Assembly: GCA_964019415.1 (NCBI GenBank)
Contig: OZ025886.1
Coordinates: 2,533,584 to 2,597,583 of the forward strand
DNA: 64,000 nt
Origin: Ianthella basta
Taxonomy: Eukaryota > Porifera > Demospongiae > Verongiida > Ianthellidae
Direction: 5' to 3'
The position numbers were made by a program, and so were the translations under genes. The notes beneath the pieces are model-generated. The model saw only the letters and a program-made list of their open reading frames with translations. It was not told where the DNA came from and ran no database searches. Positions 46,600 through 60,400 of the stretch are shown here, piece after piece (within the stretch, counting starts at the first letter, position 1; each line of letters begins with the position of its first letter).

Positions 46600-47006
46600 T
46601 TGCCGCATTTTAGTCCCATATTGCATCTGATTTACATCAGTATGGTGCCATAGATAGTGTTAGCTGCAGCGCCGTTGCATGGCAGAGCGCGAGCGCTCTC
46701 CCTTGCGCATGGTGCTGCGTTTTGAGAAATTACGGAAGGGAGCTGCTATAACGACGGCCGAGATTAAAGTCGATCGTTGAACGACAGCGAATCAAACGGA
46801 AAGAAGCAATAATTAATAAAATGGCCGTCAGCCGCGAACGAAAAACCGAAAATGGAAGGATATCTCTTCAAGAACTGCAAGACGGGCAATTTCAACCCAT
46901 GGAGGACACTTGCGGAGCCCCACTTTATAATCCCTGAGAGTTTGGTGGCGTTCTGTGTAGTAGTTTTTGCCCGAATCGCGAACGAACAGACAAACAAACA
47001 AACAGA
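46600..47006. repeat. Interspersed repeat ending in an ACAAAC tail
   Basis: Ends GTAGTTTTTGCCCGAATCGCG then ACAGACAAACAAACAAAC. The same end recurs inverted at 60218-60262, and its ACAGACAAAC tail near 6890-6907. GC-richer than its surroundings. No frame. Confidence 0.5.
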
Positions 47007-47954
47007 GCAGCACTAGCATTAGACATTAGCATAGACAGCACTAGGGTATGTACAAACCCAGTGAAGTACTGTCAAGTGTAATCACATACAGCATAGATAT
47101 AGTACACATATATAACTAACAAAGGCAAGGGGTGAATACATCTTAAAATTGTAACCACAGTATACTTTAATACGCAGGCTTCTATACAATCAGGTATTGA
47201 CCACACTGCAGATCTCCCCGCCATGTGGCTACATTTAGTCAGATTCTCATTAAGGAGATCGATGCTGACCTACTTTTAGCCTTGACATATCCAGGCCTAT
47301 TCTATATGGTACGTATAAACTAGGTTTGGACCTGCCAGCCTAGCTTACTTTGAACTCTTGCCCAGATCAACAGCAGAAGCAATGACTTGGCCAACTGCAT
47401 GTGATATTGATACCATTCCCTTGCCATGGTCGCTGCTCCTTTATGCTCCCAGACACCATAAGATACAGTTTCCTACAAGTGTTAACCTTGATTATCCAAG
47501 TCCTCTTTATACATGAATTACCGTCATCAACTGTGGATAATATAATTGTCATAACTAATTTATTGAAGCCCCCAAAACCCGGTCTCATTTACAAGGAGAC
47601 GCAGCTGCTTGGCTGCTCGTGAACCCATAATTGGGGGAATTCTGAGAATCAGATTTACAGGGACTGCAACAACACTGTTACCAAAATTCTCAGAAAGAGG
47701 AAAATTACGGGATGCAGTTATAGCATCACTTCTTTGCAAGCAGCAACACATCTGGTTATCAGTGAATGTTGAGACCAATTTGATGCTCTCCACAAGCCTT
47801 AGCATGCCTATCACTCATTCTGTGTGAAGTACAACTTCAACCGAGTTGACACTCTCCATCATTATGGCACACAGTACAGCAGGCACAGGTTGTGTTAAAA
47901 GTGTTGGCTGCTACAGCCTACCAGTCGTCAGTGTCTCTGAAGTCACGTATGTCA

Positions 47955-49288
47955 TCAACTATATAGTGCATATGTTTCTTCATTCTCAGTGTCCCTTGCG
48001 TAGCTATTAACTTCAGCACTAGCAGAGGGCTGCGATAGAGAGAAGCTAGTCGCATCAAAATCAGGAAGGTCACTGCCTTCATTGGTTGACTGGATGTCCC
48101 TCTCTCTGAGCTTCTCAGAGCAAAACCTACAATAAATAACAAACAAAGGAAAACCCACTGATCAGTTAGCATATGCCAGCTTGTCGATGGTGACAACACT
48201 GTAAGAAATGGTGTGTGAGTGCATCCATGAGTGTGCATAAATTGTCTTACCTTGGCATGTGCCTTCGGGTGAAGTGTGTAACTTGCTGCAGAAAGTTGAC
48301 CTGAGCTGCAGAGACAGTTAAGTAGGAAACAGGGATACATACATACATAAATATTGATGACCATTCGTATCATAGACGTTTCACTACTGCATGAATGTTA
48401 TGATAGTGAATCTGAATCATAACAATGTTTCAACGATGTATAGTATGTGTCAGTTCATAGATCTTCAACAGTCAAGGAAAAAGCCATTCATCAGTACCTC
48501 CCACCACTTTTTTCATTTGTAGCATACCTGTCCCTAATCCAAATGTAATTCTTATGTATATCACCTCTGTATTTAAACATTACCATATATTGCAAATTTG
48601 CATCACAACATCTATGCACACACACAGGTGTGCACAGTGGGTGGTGGGTGGAAGGACATACAAGTGGTGTTTCACTGGCGGCTGATGAGCCCCTATATGT
48701 AAGTAGGAAACAGCTCTGTGGCTTTTCCTGGAAGACTAGTGGGAAAACAATCACTACAGTTGCCACTCCTCTGGCCTCCCTTCCTTCCTCAGACACCAAC
48801 TGGTGGGGCAGACAGGTTTGGGGTAATATGCAAAGATCAGCCATCTGTCAATTTACAGTATAAGCCATGTATATTAGTACAACACACACTATGTACCATG
48901 CACACAACAAACACACACATCACACAACACATGCACATGCAACATACAACACATGCCAGCACAACACACACACAACACACACACAACACACACACATCAC
49001 ACCCCCCCAACACACATCACACAACACACAACACATGCACATGCAACACACCATAGAAAGAGGCTGCTTGCAAATAAGCTACCATTAACTTGAGGTCATC
49101 TGCACACTGCATGCCCTCAACCACTGTTCTCTCTGGGCTACTCTTCTCCAACACAAAATACATCATACAAAGAAGCAGTCACCAGCTGCAGCACCTCACT
49201 CACCTGAGTTCCTTAGCGGTACATTTATAATAGCCAAATAAGGAAGAAGTTCTGTTTGCATGACAAGATTGAGAGCTGTTAGAACAAC
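47955..49288 (-). CDS. Unrecognised gene, C-terminal exons
   Basis: Candidate exons: 49204-49288 (85 nt, TATAG acceptor, GTGAG donor; VVLTALNLVMQTELLPYLAI then INVPLRNS), an open stretch at about 49100-49170 (FVLEKSSPERTVVEG) and a short exon at about 48250-48301 (VNFLQQVTHFTRRHMPR, CTCTGCAG acceptor, GTAAG donor). The last exon runs from about 48130 to a stop at 47955 (FCSEKLRERDIQSTNEGSDL), Ser/Asp-rich. The last two join in phase. A diverged copy of the last exon lies at 62630-62960. I do not recognise the protein and cannot show that all four pieces belong together. It sits between receptor genes B and C in the same orientation. Confidence 0.4.
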
Positions 49289-49504
49289 CTATAGATGACA
49301 GCAGTATAATTAAGCCAGGGTGATATCAAACAAATGGTATACTACAGACCACTGACTGGATATGTAGTATGTACCTTTCAGTGACAGGTTTATCTTGGAA
49401 TAGGTCCTTCAGTCATGGCTTGACCTATATATATATCAGAGACAAATCGGCCATGGGATGTTATCTATAGCATAATTGCTGTGCTGCACCACAACTTTCT
49501 AATA

Positions 49505-50735
49505 AAATCAGTTCTATGAAAAACATTTGTTATAAGTTATTCAGTACCATTTAAAATCAGAGCACTCAATTGTGCCTACACTGTACATGTGTGCACATAC
49601 AGCTCTGTCCTAGTACCGGTGTCCTTAATTTCATAGGATACGCTTCTATACTGAATTGAAATTATTAATTCAGTAGAACATACAACACAGACAGTACATA
49701 CATACACATTGTATATATATACTTAGTGATGCAAATCAAACTTTTACCTTTAGCATCAACTGCTTTGCAGTCTATGCAGTGAAGCACGCAGTGGTGGATG
49801 ACTGATAAAACATACTAGATCTGACAGACAAGAATATGCAAGTGTACACAAATACATACACACTGCAGAAAACAAAGATAAGAGAGAGAGCAGTAAACAG
49901 TCAGAGTGTGATGTACTTCGAGTCTGCTGCTGGTAGCGGGGGGATCTTGGCTGGAGGAGGACCCTTCTTAATCAGCAGACTTGGAGGACTTTCTCTCAAC
50001 TGAATAGATAGGAGGAATTTGCAATGCTCACATCATACACACAATAATGCTCAGCAGTACTATGTGATACACAACCCAGTACATTATGTTGGGAGGTGAC
50101 TTGCAATTAGCAGACGTAATGCTCGTGATGTCTATTTAGGATGTGCCCGAAAAATGGCTACTTCCATCTTAATGTATTACAGTGCTTCGGGGAACGTAGC
50201 CAAATGGTGGGGTGACAAGAACAATTGAAGGCCATAGATAGGCTTCTCCAGCACACAAAGGCTGGGGCAGATATTATATCTTACACTTCAGTGTATTGTT
50301 ACAGTAATTCAGCAGACGCACTGGAGGGCAGCAAATACACACTGAAATCATAGAAGCACCATCATCTGACATTAGTTCAATGAGAATGCAGAGAAAACAG
50401 CACACTATGCTTGTACAGCACATTAGACTAAACTACCCATGAATGCAAAAGATCAATGCTGGAGGTTGTAGGCCACTGTACAACTTACTCTCTTCATTTC
50501 CATCAAGAAGTGCTGTCCATCTTTCCGCACCTTCCTCCTCTTCCTCTGGTAGACTGACTCCAGCTCCTCTAACTCCACTTCCATTTTCTTCTGGTGTTGT
50601 GTCAGTGTCTCAACCTGTTCAGACAGTGAGCTAACTTTACTCTCATCCACACCTAAAGTGAGAGGGAACAGAACAGCCTATATTTACAACAGAATCTAAA
50701 TGTTTCAATGAGAACTTGGAAACTGACACACACAT
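49505..50735 (-). pseudogene. Duplicated 3' fragment of SMARCE1 (exons 6 and 7)
   Basis: Matches about 16060-17297. It keeps exon 6 (50489-50652, 164 nt; one visible change, HQKKMEVEL for HQKKLEVEL) and exon 7 (49901-49999, 99 nt; SLLIKKGPPP for SLPIKKGPPP) with intact splice sites and the same stop. The promoter, HMG-box exons and start are missing. Both pieces are still open, so the copy is young. It could act only as a 3' exon source for another transcript. Confidence 0.9.
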
Positions 50736-50843
50736 GCACACGTGCACATGTGCATGGTGTTCCCATTGGAATGTACACTGTGTAGTGGTCTAGACATTCA
50801 AATTTGTGCCTGTAGCTGTTTCCTATCTGTTACCTGTTGTGAA

Positions 50844-50912
<69 letters not shown>
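50844..50912. repeat. (CA)n microsatellite
   Basis: Shorter duplicate of the repeat at 27813-27906. Confidence 0.93.
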
Positions 50913-50913
<1 letters not shown>

Positions 50914-51986
50914 AATGAACTTCTCATCCAGACATTTTGAATGAGCAGCTCATCAGTAGTTTAGGGCTAACATGCAACACAGCACACACATGCACAACAT
51001 GCACACCAATGATGAGTCACCGCACCCACACATTATACACCAAACATGCCTATCTATTTGTATGTACTTGTTTACAGCACAAAAACGTATTCAGAGCAAG
51101 CATCCATGAACACACACACTGTCATCCACACGTGCCCACAGGGTAGTTTATGACATGACAAACATCTGGCAGCAGGTGCATGCTATGTACAGCTATAAGA
51201 GGTGGTCCATGCACACATTTGACAAACATACACTGTACATGTGCACATGTACATGTTCACATACATTCATGTTTGTATACTGTAGAAAAGACACACAATT
51301 GATGCAGATCCACACACACACAGTAGTCCAGTATACAATCATACGCATATACACTTGCACCCACAGCTATAAACATGTATACACACAATATATAGGATTC
51401 TTGAATCTGAATGAATTCAGTAACAGTGTCTTATTTTATTGGTTTGATGACTGCTTGAGCTTCACCATTCCTTAATATGTACATTGTGTGCCAATCATCC
51501 GAAGAGTTGTAATCGCCAATGGCAAAGTCGTACAGGTGGTCAAGCTAAGATCAGAAAAGCTCAAAGAATTTTTGTTTTGTTTCCAAAGGGGATTTCATGT
51601 GATAGGTTGCAGTTTATAGGCATGTGGCATATTTTGAGCTACCACATTCTCAAGACTTCTGGGCACCGTGAAGCTAAAGGAAGAGGTGAGCAAGCTTCCT
51701 GTGTCAAACAGAGAGAGAGAGAACTACCGCTTGCATGCATGTGACTGCATGACTTTAGGATATTGGGCATGTGAATATCCAGCTGTACGTGCAATGTGCC
51801 CCAGCATCTCAGTTTTCATCTTAACTACCAGTTAATTAACCGTTTCTTTATGAAAGCAGTTATGGCTTTAATTCACTTGTCATAATTAATGTGAAAGTCA
51901 AATGGGGTGCATGATGAGTATCCACATGCAGTAAACGTACATGCTAAAGTTTCCCGCAAAGAAATTAAAATGTGTACAGTATACAT

Positions 51987-54900
51987 CTATTGCCATTTCC
52001 ACTGATGAGTATCAGTAAAATTTTGCATAACATAACCACCACTGGTCTCAGGCGAGTTGTCACTAATCTCTGGCATTGTGGTATTTTCAAATTCCTTTTG
52101 GGTATCACCAGATTTCTCTTGGGCAGAATTCTCAGACAATATTTCAATGTCCAGATCATCACACTCTGTTGGTGAATCACATTCAGCCTCTGATACCAAG
52201 TCAAGTCCTGAGTCCTATAAAAGTGATGCAGAAAATTGAGATAACGTACAGCAAAGCAAAGTATAGCTAGCTAGAGAGCACACAGTTTCCAGTCAAGCAA
52301 AGTATAGCTAGATCCTGTACTTAAGTGGTGCAGGAAATTGAAGGAACTGTCAGCTAAGCAAAGTAGATAGCTAGATCCTGTATTTAAGTGGTGCACACAG
52401 TTTCCAGGCAATGCACTCAAATGGCGCCTTTGACTTACTGTAAGAAGATCTACAGAGAGAGTCCGTCCTGGTATATGTTTCCTGTCATCAAGAGAGAATC
52501 AATACTTCATGTAGCTACAAGTCACGAAATTGAATGTATAGTTCATAATTGTCTCCGAGTAGTTTTAAGGAGCTCAACCGCTTACCTTCTGCACTTATAA
52601 CATAAGCATAGTCCAACTACAAACATTATGCAGCTCAGTACTAGCAGACTTCCAGTCACTGCTAAATATAAGGTAAGATCAGCTGCAAAAGAAGGTGAGA
52701 ATGCATACTTGAAACATCACACAATTATGGAACTGAGTTGTATCAAAGCACACACATTTGTTCAGGTGTATGTATATTTGTGCATGTTCAGTTACCCTTC
52801 AATACAGCTAAACCTGCAATATCGCTCATCTATTTGGTCATGATATACTAACTCAATCAACATATAAACATGGAACAGGAACACGCAGTGTAGTGCCAAC
52901 GAAAGGATTTTCAGACATAACTAGCTATGGGGACAATGGTAGCTAACTAGCCAGCTATAACAACTTGCTGTAAGTAGCAAAAAGGCCATTTGAAGATGGC
53001 TCGCCCTAGCTATCTCTAACTTGTCTCATTAGCTAGCTGTTTTAACACCACTGCATCTCCCATGCAAACTCCTGCAAAAGGCTATTTTTGGCTCACTTCG
53101 CTAAAAATTTCATGCTTTTGATCATGAGTGTATAGCATTGTATGCAATAATTATGCTGAAAGGACTCTGTGTGGTTAGATCCTGACATTACAATTGATAA
53201 GGAAACTTCAATAGCCAAAATCTTCACTAGTCAAAAACTGAGGGAGATAATGACCCACCTCAACAACCATCATTATTTCATGCCTTTATGTGCATATAAG
53301 CCATCTTATATGTCATATTACCATGGCAACTCCATACAAATATATTATTTTTAGCAAACAAGTTGCATGAAATCGTGCATGAAATCATGCATTTTTATTA
53401 TTCAAATTCAACCCATTTCCTCTTGCTCCTCTCGTTGGGGCATTGAATAATCAACCACAAAGGTATTTACATACAAATATAGGCATGTGCTTTATTAGCT
53501 TGTGCACACATGCATGCACTCTAACAAAAATGTTCCTGCCGCACACACCAACCTTCAATGCATGTCCTCCCACTCCATCCTATAGCACATGTGCAGGTAT
53601 CTGGTTGGGAGCAAGTACCTCCATTCTGGCAAGGAGGAGTGCATTTGGCTGAAGAACAGAATGAAAGTGGACATCAGTTGCATGCAAAGTAACTTTGTGG
53701 CCAGGTGCAAACAAGACTAATTGGTATGTATTTACTGGGCCTGTGCTAGCCAGGAGCTTGACAAGTATATAAATTGTATAATTATACTACTATACTGATG
53801 ATGACAGACAAAAGGTTTGGCAGCAAGTCTTCTTCTAACTGGCTAGTGAAGTGTCATTTTCCGACAGTTGTTTCTCCCATGAGCTACACAATGTACCCCT
53901 CTCTAACTTGGATAACAGTATGAACTGCACATGCAGGCATTCATGCACTTCTCCTCCTTAAATTCTTAGATCAGATATTTTTATACTTACTGCAAGATAT
54001 AGAGTACTAGTACAGGGGAGTGTGTATCAGGAGGTAAAGCTGCTCATACCTTCACTGCACTGACTTCCTGTCCACCTGTCACTGCAAGTGCAGTTATCTG
54101 GATATGAGAGTATGATGGAGCAAGGTTATAGTACTAATACTGTCTGCAATAAAAGGTTCTCACTAGCATCTGCATACACATAATTTATAACACACATTTT
54201 CAGACACTACTTTGTGAAAGCAAATTGGAGTAGTGCACTGCAAAATATAATGGAATGCAATGAATTAAGCAAGGCAGGTATAAGGTGAGCACTTTCTCAT
54301 CAGTTTATTCTTGTATGTTGGGTGGAAAGTGAACACAGTTGTGCATTGTTCTGTACCTGCTAAATTGATTGCTGTACTGTTCTTTGATGTCCCTGTTGTT
54401 GGCATACTGTACATGACAAATATAGTGGTGCTGGCATTGCTACCACTGGTAATGTCAGTGGTGTCAATTTTAATTGTCTCATTGAGCAGAGCTGAGTAAG
54501 GAAACATTTGCGCTTTTCCATTGGCAAAAACTGTTACTGAAAAATTACTGCTGTTGTTGTTAGCATCCAATTCCATGCATTTCCTTATCCTATTAGTGTC
54601 AGCTTTAGGAACCTGGATGAAGTGGAGAGTACATCACACTATTGAAGAGTGTAAGATACAAAGTGTGAATAATATCTTCCATAATGGTTAAAGTCAGATG
54701 AGAGAAATTGATTGGTTGGTAATAGTACTTACCTCCATTATAATGCTTGATTTTCCTTTGAATGTGGAACAACTGATAGTTGGTGCCATCAAGTCTGAGT
54801 GAGTGTTCACATACAAAGTAACATAAAAGGAAGCCACTTTGCTGAGTAAGCATGTAGTATATATTAGTTACTGCAATTCCCTAACATCAGTCCTGTAAGT

Positions 54901-57367
54901 GTACCTACAATTGTATAGGCACAAGTTACTTTAAGTCACTCCAGGAGCACGTCACTGTAGGCAGAAGAATTAACTTCTTTCTTGAACCCAAGACAAATGA
55001 CATAGAAGCCGACATTTTTAAACAAAACAAAAATAAAGGGGTTAAAAATAATAAATTTCTAGGTTCTTTTCATTCCAGCGTCACTATCTTTAGGTCCGCT
55101 GGCCTGGGATTTCATTGGCCTTTTCCTGGATTTCCATCGACCCCCCATCCTCTCATTGGGACTGTCTTTCAAGCCCTTCATAATAGGTGATTCAGGGGTT
55201 CAGTCCTAGTCACCTCAGTTCGGGGGGGGGGGGGCAGTCCTCGCAGGTCGGTGACCGACAACAGATCCCGAATGGGCTCAGGCCATCAGCTCAGACACTG
55301 AAAGGTGACCTCTCAGGATCCGCACAGCAGAACACAGCACAGAGCGCTACATCCTTTCGATCTGTGACTCAGTCTTCTCTGTGGTGGGGAGGCGGCCTAA
55401 GTCGCTCACCAATTGGTGTGTAACCGTACCCAGTCCCCCAATTACCACTGGCACTGTGTCCAGTCGATAACCAGGGTACTGTCTCCTCAGGTCGGCGCGT
55501 GAATCATTATACTTGGACAGCTTCTCGGCTCTTCTCTCTGCCAGGAGTCCCAGGCAACTGCCATCTCAAGGAGATACAGCCGCCTGTTTCCCTTGTCCTG
55601 GAGAAAGATGTCTGGACGACGGGACGCACTGTCTGCCCGTGGGGATGGGGACGTCCCAGAGAATCTTCACGCATTGGTTTTCACGGACAGGCAAGGGTTC
55701 GAGTTCCCACCATCGAGGCGTCACTTCAAAGCCATAGTGAATGCAGAGGTCATGGTAGACCGCTAGCAGAGCATGATTATATGGTTCCAAATTGAGATTG
55801 TACCCCTTTGGTTGGCATTGGCTGAGAATGTGCCTGACAGTTTCTATTCCCTCACTATACATTGACGACAGTGCGTATCGCCTGCACCACCCATGCAATT
55901 CACTTTGAAAGAGCTTTGTAGATGCAATCATTCTGAGCAGCTAAAATCAGGGCTTCAGTAGTGCTTCGGAGTTGGCCTTTCTAACCCGCGGTTTAACAAG
56001 TCTTCTTGACATCGCAATTCCCTCATGAACTTCCCCTGGTACTGTTTTGAAGCAGCTTACTCCAGGAGCACATCACTTTCTATAGGTCTTCCTGGACCAC
56101 AAAGATTGTTGGAAAGTGATGTCGGATTTCAAACCAATACATGCAGCAATACAATATAGTGAACCTCCAGTGCATCTATTTGGTAGGAATAACTAATGCA
56201 CTCACTGGTTGAAAGTGATGTGAACTTTCCACTCCGTGAGTATACATGTTCTCCATTGCTTTTCCGATTCACAGATATGCTAACCTGACAATCCAACAGA
56301 CAGTCAGATCTCTGGAATGTCATGCTGGCAGTTATCACCCGGCCTGCGAAAGTAACAGCTGGTGTACTCTACAGTGCAAAATGAAAGTATTATAAATCTA
56401 CTTACACATGCAATATAATTTATTATGATGACAACATGATTGCCAATTGATTTCTAGTTTGATCATAATATAATTATTGAGCTGATATCCTCAAAACACT
56501 ATAATTCACATCTCTGATATGCATAATAATCTGTAACAGTACTGCCGGCATGTTGACAATATCTAACAAGTAGAGAGTCACGTCATATACACACATAATA
56601 TTACACACACACACACACACACAACCCTGACAAATTACATCAGTCAATATTGGTTATAATCAAATGCAAGCTAACCCTACTGCAAACACATCTCTGCTGC
56701 AGTGCACTGACCGTTGTAGTTAGGTTTCCATTTGGACACGTCACACTGAAGTGAAAAATAAGTCTGCTTGGCCTGTCATCTGTAGGTTGCTGCCACATGA
56801 ATGTGCACATAAACTGGTCTTTGCTCTGGAGCTCTTTACAGCTGCTGGACAGAATATCATCACTGGACACTACATGAGAATGGAAGCTTAAGTGAGTTGC
56901 AAGCAGAATACCAATCCGTATGGACTATTCATGCTTGCCTAAATTTAATGAAAAAATAACAATTTGCATACTTCACTAAGTGCGAATATTCTTGCCATTC
57001 AAAATATGTGAGATTTGTCAGTAACTTTCCCTCAGCTGTAAGGCAACATTGTATATGTACAGTGCAAGTTGCAAATTACAAGGGTGTTGAAGCCATAAAA
57101 ATATTGTATTATAGTATAATATGATATAATAATTATTATTATGTTTGGGGACTGTGGACACCCTGTGGCACACCCATTGGTAAGATGTCAAACTTAAGGG
57201 AAATTTAACAATTTTAAATATCACAGAATTTTTAATTAGGCCTTTGTTTACGTGCAAGGTGGCGCCAAATTACAAATATAAAATGCCATAGCCCCATATC
57301 ATTTCTATTGCACATATACTGATAGTGGGTGTCATAATTATATATATAGATCTAGATATATATATAT

Positions 57368-57404
<37 letters not shown>

Positions 57405-60400
57405 TGCAAATGCAATGAACAAGAGCTGTAATACTCACAACTGAACTTTGGAACAGCTTTGTATTGCACCTGTGAACAAGAACGAATGGTCCCATCTGTA
57501 AGGAGGAATTAAAATGCACCAAGGTAATCACCCACTATAGCCAGGATGTTAAACAAATTAATATTGCTACAATAATTCATTTGGAATTGGACCTATCAGG
57601 GGTGGATCCAGGGGGGGGGGGGCTTCGGGGGCTTGAGCCCCCTCCTTGGTCCAGACCTGTAATATTATTCTTAGCAAAATTCCACTAAAGTGTGCATCCA
57701 ACAGGATCTAATGGCCTAAATATTCTTATAGGAGCTGGTTTAAACTTAATAGAGTCTGGTGTCGCTGCACAGGGATCTGAATTAAGTAATTTTTTAGTTC
57801 TGGCCGCCCTCAGTTATTTTTAATTACATCATAATGTGATTGCACAATACTAATAAAAAGCACTCAGCCCCCCTCAAGGGTTGGGCTGGATCTGCCACAG
57901 CCTATAAGCTATTTACACGGTCTCAAGGCACTAATTCTATATATATTTATGTGAAAACAGAATGATATTATGTAGTGACATTGAATTACCATGTAAATTT
58001 AGAATTGGTACAGAAACATGCATTATACAACCTTCACGACACATGCATATATCTCCATCAAAAATGTTCCATTCGTATATACCAGATTCACAAGACTCAC
58101 TGCAGTGGTGGAGGGTACTGTTGCTTTCTGCTGTGAAGTACTGCTCTAATGACTTTGATGCTGTTGTAACTAGGGTAATGCAATAGTCAGAGTCCAGCCG
58201 AAGGGTTTGTAGTTTTGAGTCGAATGATGGGGATGATACAAAGAATAAATTGTCGTGTGGATAGTTTTGCCTACTAATCACCAACACTTGTCTAGGACTG
58301 GTATGAGGTGGCTGATGTAGACCGTCCTTATACCATCGAGGAGTCCAGGATAACTTTAGGTTTTGTGCATTGACCTCAGGGTACTCCTGAACACAAGTAC
58401 TGTGAATTGAGCCTTGTGGATTGAGCTTGTCTGAATATGAAGAAATAAAACACTGTCAGTAGTGTGAAAAGCAAGTATGTAAGATGCTAATTTATACAAA
58501 GAGCTGAAGACTCACACTTTAGCATGATTCTGAACTGAACACGAGCTTCCCAGTTGTCAGTGGAGGCAGCACATACATATGTACCTGCAATGATGCTGAC
58601 ATTAGAGTTGGCTGGGAAGTGAATACTGGTTCCTGACAGGTTAACATTCTCTTCTCCATTGTGAAACCATGTGAGGTTGACAGTATCTCCTGGTACAGTA
58701 ATGTTACATTGCAGGGTGATATCTTCTGTTGTCATCCCATCACCAGTGTGGCTAACAAAGATGTCATTACCACTTGGGTTACCGTCAATGAACACAGTGG
58801 TGTTTTCTGCGTGGGAATATGCGTGCAGTGATTTTACCAATGAGTGAAACTAGTACCCAACTGGACACTACAATAAGGGTCTTGGTTTACCATGTTTTGA
58901 TCATGGTAAACTAGAGCTTGTGGAGATGGTCTGTGTACCATGGTTATGCAAAGCTAGAGCTTCTGATTCGATAATAGTGACAAATAGCAGATCAAGGAAC
59001 ACCACACTATACTTGTCTAGCTGTCTTTCCTACCCCTCTTCCCATCCCTCAAGTGTAACTTCTGTACAATTATACATTACCTTTGCTTGCCTGCATTGGC
59101 AGGTACCACTGCCTGATGACACCACCAGCTATGCATGTGTACAATCCAAAGGGATCTCTTGTTTCATTAGTGATAGTTACAATCCTTTGACCATCAAGTG
59201 GTATGCCATCTTTAGTCCAGCTGTAAGTTCTTCCACCTTGACCACACTCCATGTGAAAGTTACCATTTTTTGGAGGTACTGCACATTCATTCATGCAACC
59301 TGCACATATTGTAGATATAAAGTGAGGGCTTCTCAGCTGGCTCAGGCATCAGAAAGGGTTGGTTCTCCAATACCAGCTTCACAACAGGGTTTGAAAACCT
59401 TGCCGACGTTTCGACCAGATGCTCTGGTCTTCTTCGCCCTGAAGAAGACCAGAGCATCTGGTCGAAACGTCGGCAAGGTTTTCAAACCCTGTTGTGAAGC
59501 TGGTATTGGAGAACCAACCCTTTCTGATTGCAGATATAATTATAGATTATGTTCTATTTGGAGTGCATCTGGTTTGTCACCCAAGCATGAGAGTGCAAAA
59601 GTGTACAATGAATTATTTTATCTTTTTTTTATAGTGCTATGTTGAAGGATCATTATACCACAGGGCAGGCCAATATCACAAAACTGAATGTAAACTGCAC
59701 TGCACACTAATTATATAATTATATGATGCATGTATGTAGTACAGGAAAGTCATCCATGCCCACCTTCCTTCACGGTTGCAAGTCTGGAGGCAAGAATGAA
59801 GCTCCCATCATCCACTACACATTGGTACGTCCCTGGAAATGGAGTATGGAGTGTTGTCATATTCCAGTAGTTTGTGTCCACAGTGACATTTTCAGGCCAA
59901 GTGGAGTTGACAGTGCTTCCGTTGTGACGCCAGTAGATGTGTGGCCACCATCCACTGATAATGGCATCCATTCCCATCACTTCACATGTGAAGTTTAGTG
60001 ACTCTCCAAAACTCATAATGCCATCCAGTGGTTGAGTCAGCAATATTGCTGGACTCGGTCGAATGTAATATGGTCTGTCAGACTCCATTGCACCTAGAGG
60101 AGTTGCAGAGTTTGCAGCATCAATAATAGTCAGCATGACTAGTAGCAAATGTGAACTGATTCAGTAGTGTTTATCACATATACATTGAGTTGACATCTAT
60201 AATTATTTATATTAATTCAGTTTGTTTGTCTGTTCATTTGCGATTTGGGCAAAAACTACTAAGGCACTTTCCTCTTTGATTGAGCAAATTATCAAGCATT
60301 ACAACTTCCCTAATGTGGTCACAATCATACTTACAGAGTGGTGGCTGCATGCATACATCATACCATCTCAACACGTTACAGTGCACACATACAATATAGT

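Larger units (their letters stand above)
44681..47348 (-). other. Intron 1 of receptor gene B
   Basis: Contains an inverted-repeat element (45483-45637), a foldback (about 46246-46470) and an interspersed-repeat end (46600-47006). No exon recognised. Confidence 0.6.
28996..47427 (-). pseudogene. Receptor gene B: same architecture as gene C, broken by a Ty3/gypsy insertion
   Basis: Minus-strand gene with exons 47349-47427 (signal peptide, MQLAKSLLLLLIWARVQ core), 44351-44680 (Ig1), 41128-41346 (Ig2), 40685-40975 (Ig3), an FN3 exon split into 40387-40589 and 35650-35780 by the retrotransposon, 35331-35384, 34902-35059, 33642-33798, 32156-32217, 31774-32035 (FN3-like), 31467-31514 (half EGF), 30716-30811 (EGF), 29453-29549 (transmembrane), 29346-29388 and 28996-29223 (cytoplasmic tail, stop at 28996). 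Without the element and one copy of its 4-bp target duplication, the FN3 exon is 330 nt, exactly as in A and C, and the whole CDS is 2454 nt (817 aa), in frame. As it stands the exon carries 4.6 kb of foreign sequence, so a normal product is unlikely. This could be one allele of an otherwise working gene. In the start exon an ATG at 47427 and a later in-frame ATG are both possible. Confidence 0.82.
50741..56370. repeat. Segmental duplication of the 27690-33800 region
   Basis: Sequence from CACATGTGCATGGTGTTCCC onward matches 27690 onward at high identity through the receptor tail, transmembrane and EGF exons, the LINE relic and beyond, with indels. Its left edge abuts the SMARCE1 fragment. 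Confidence 0.85.
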
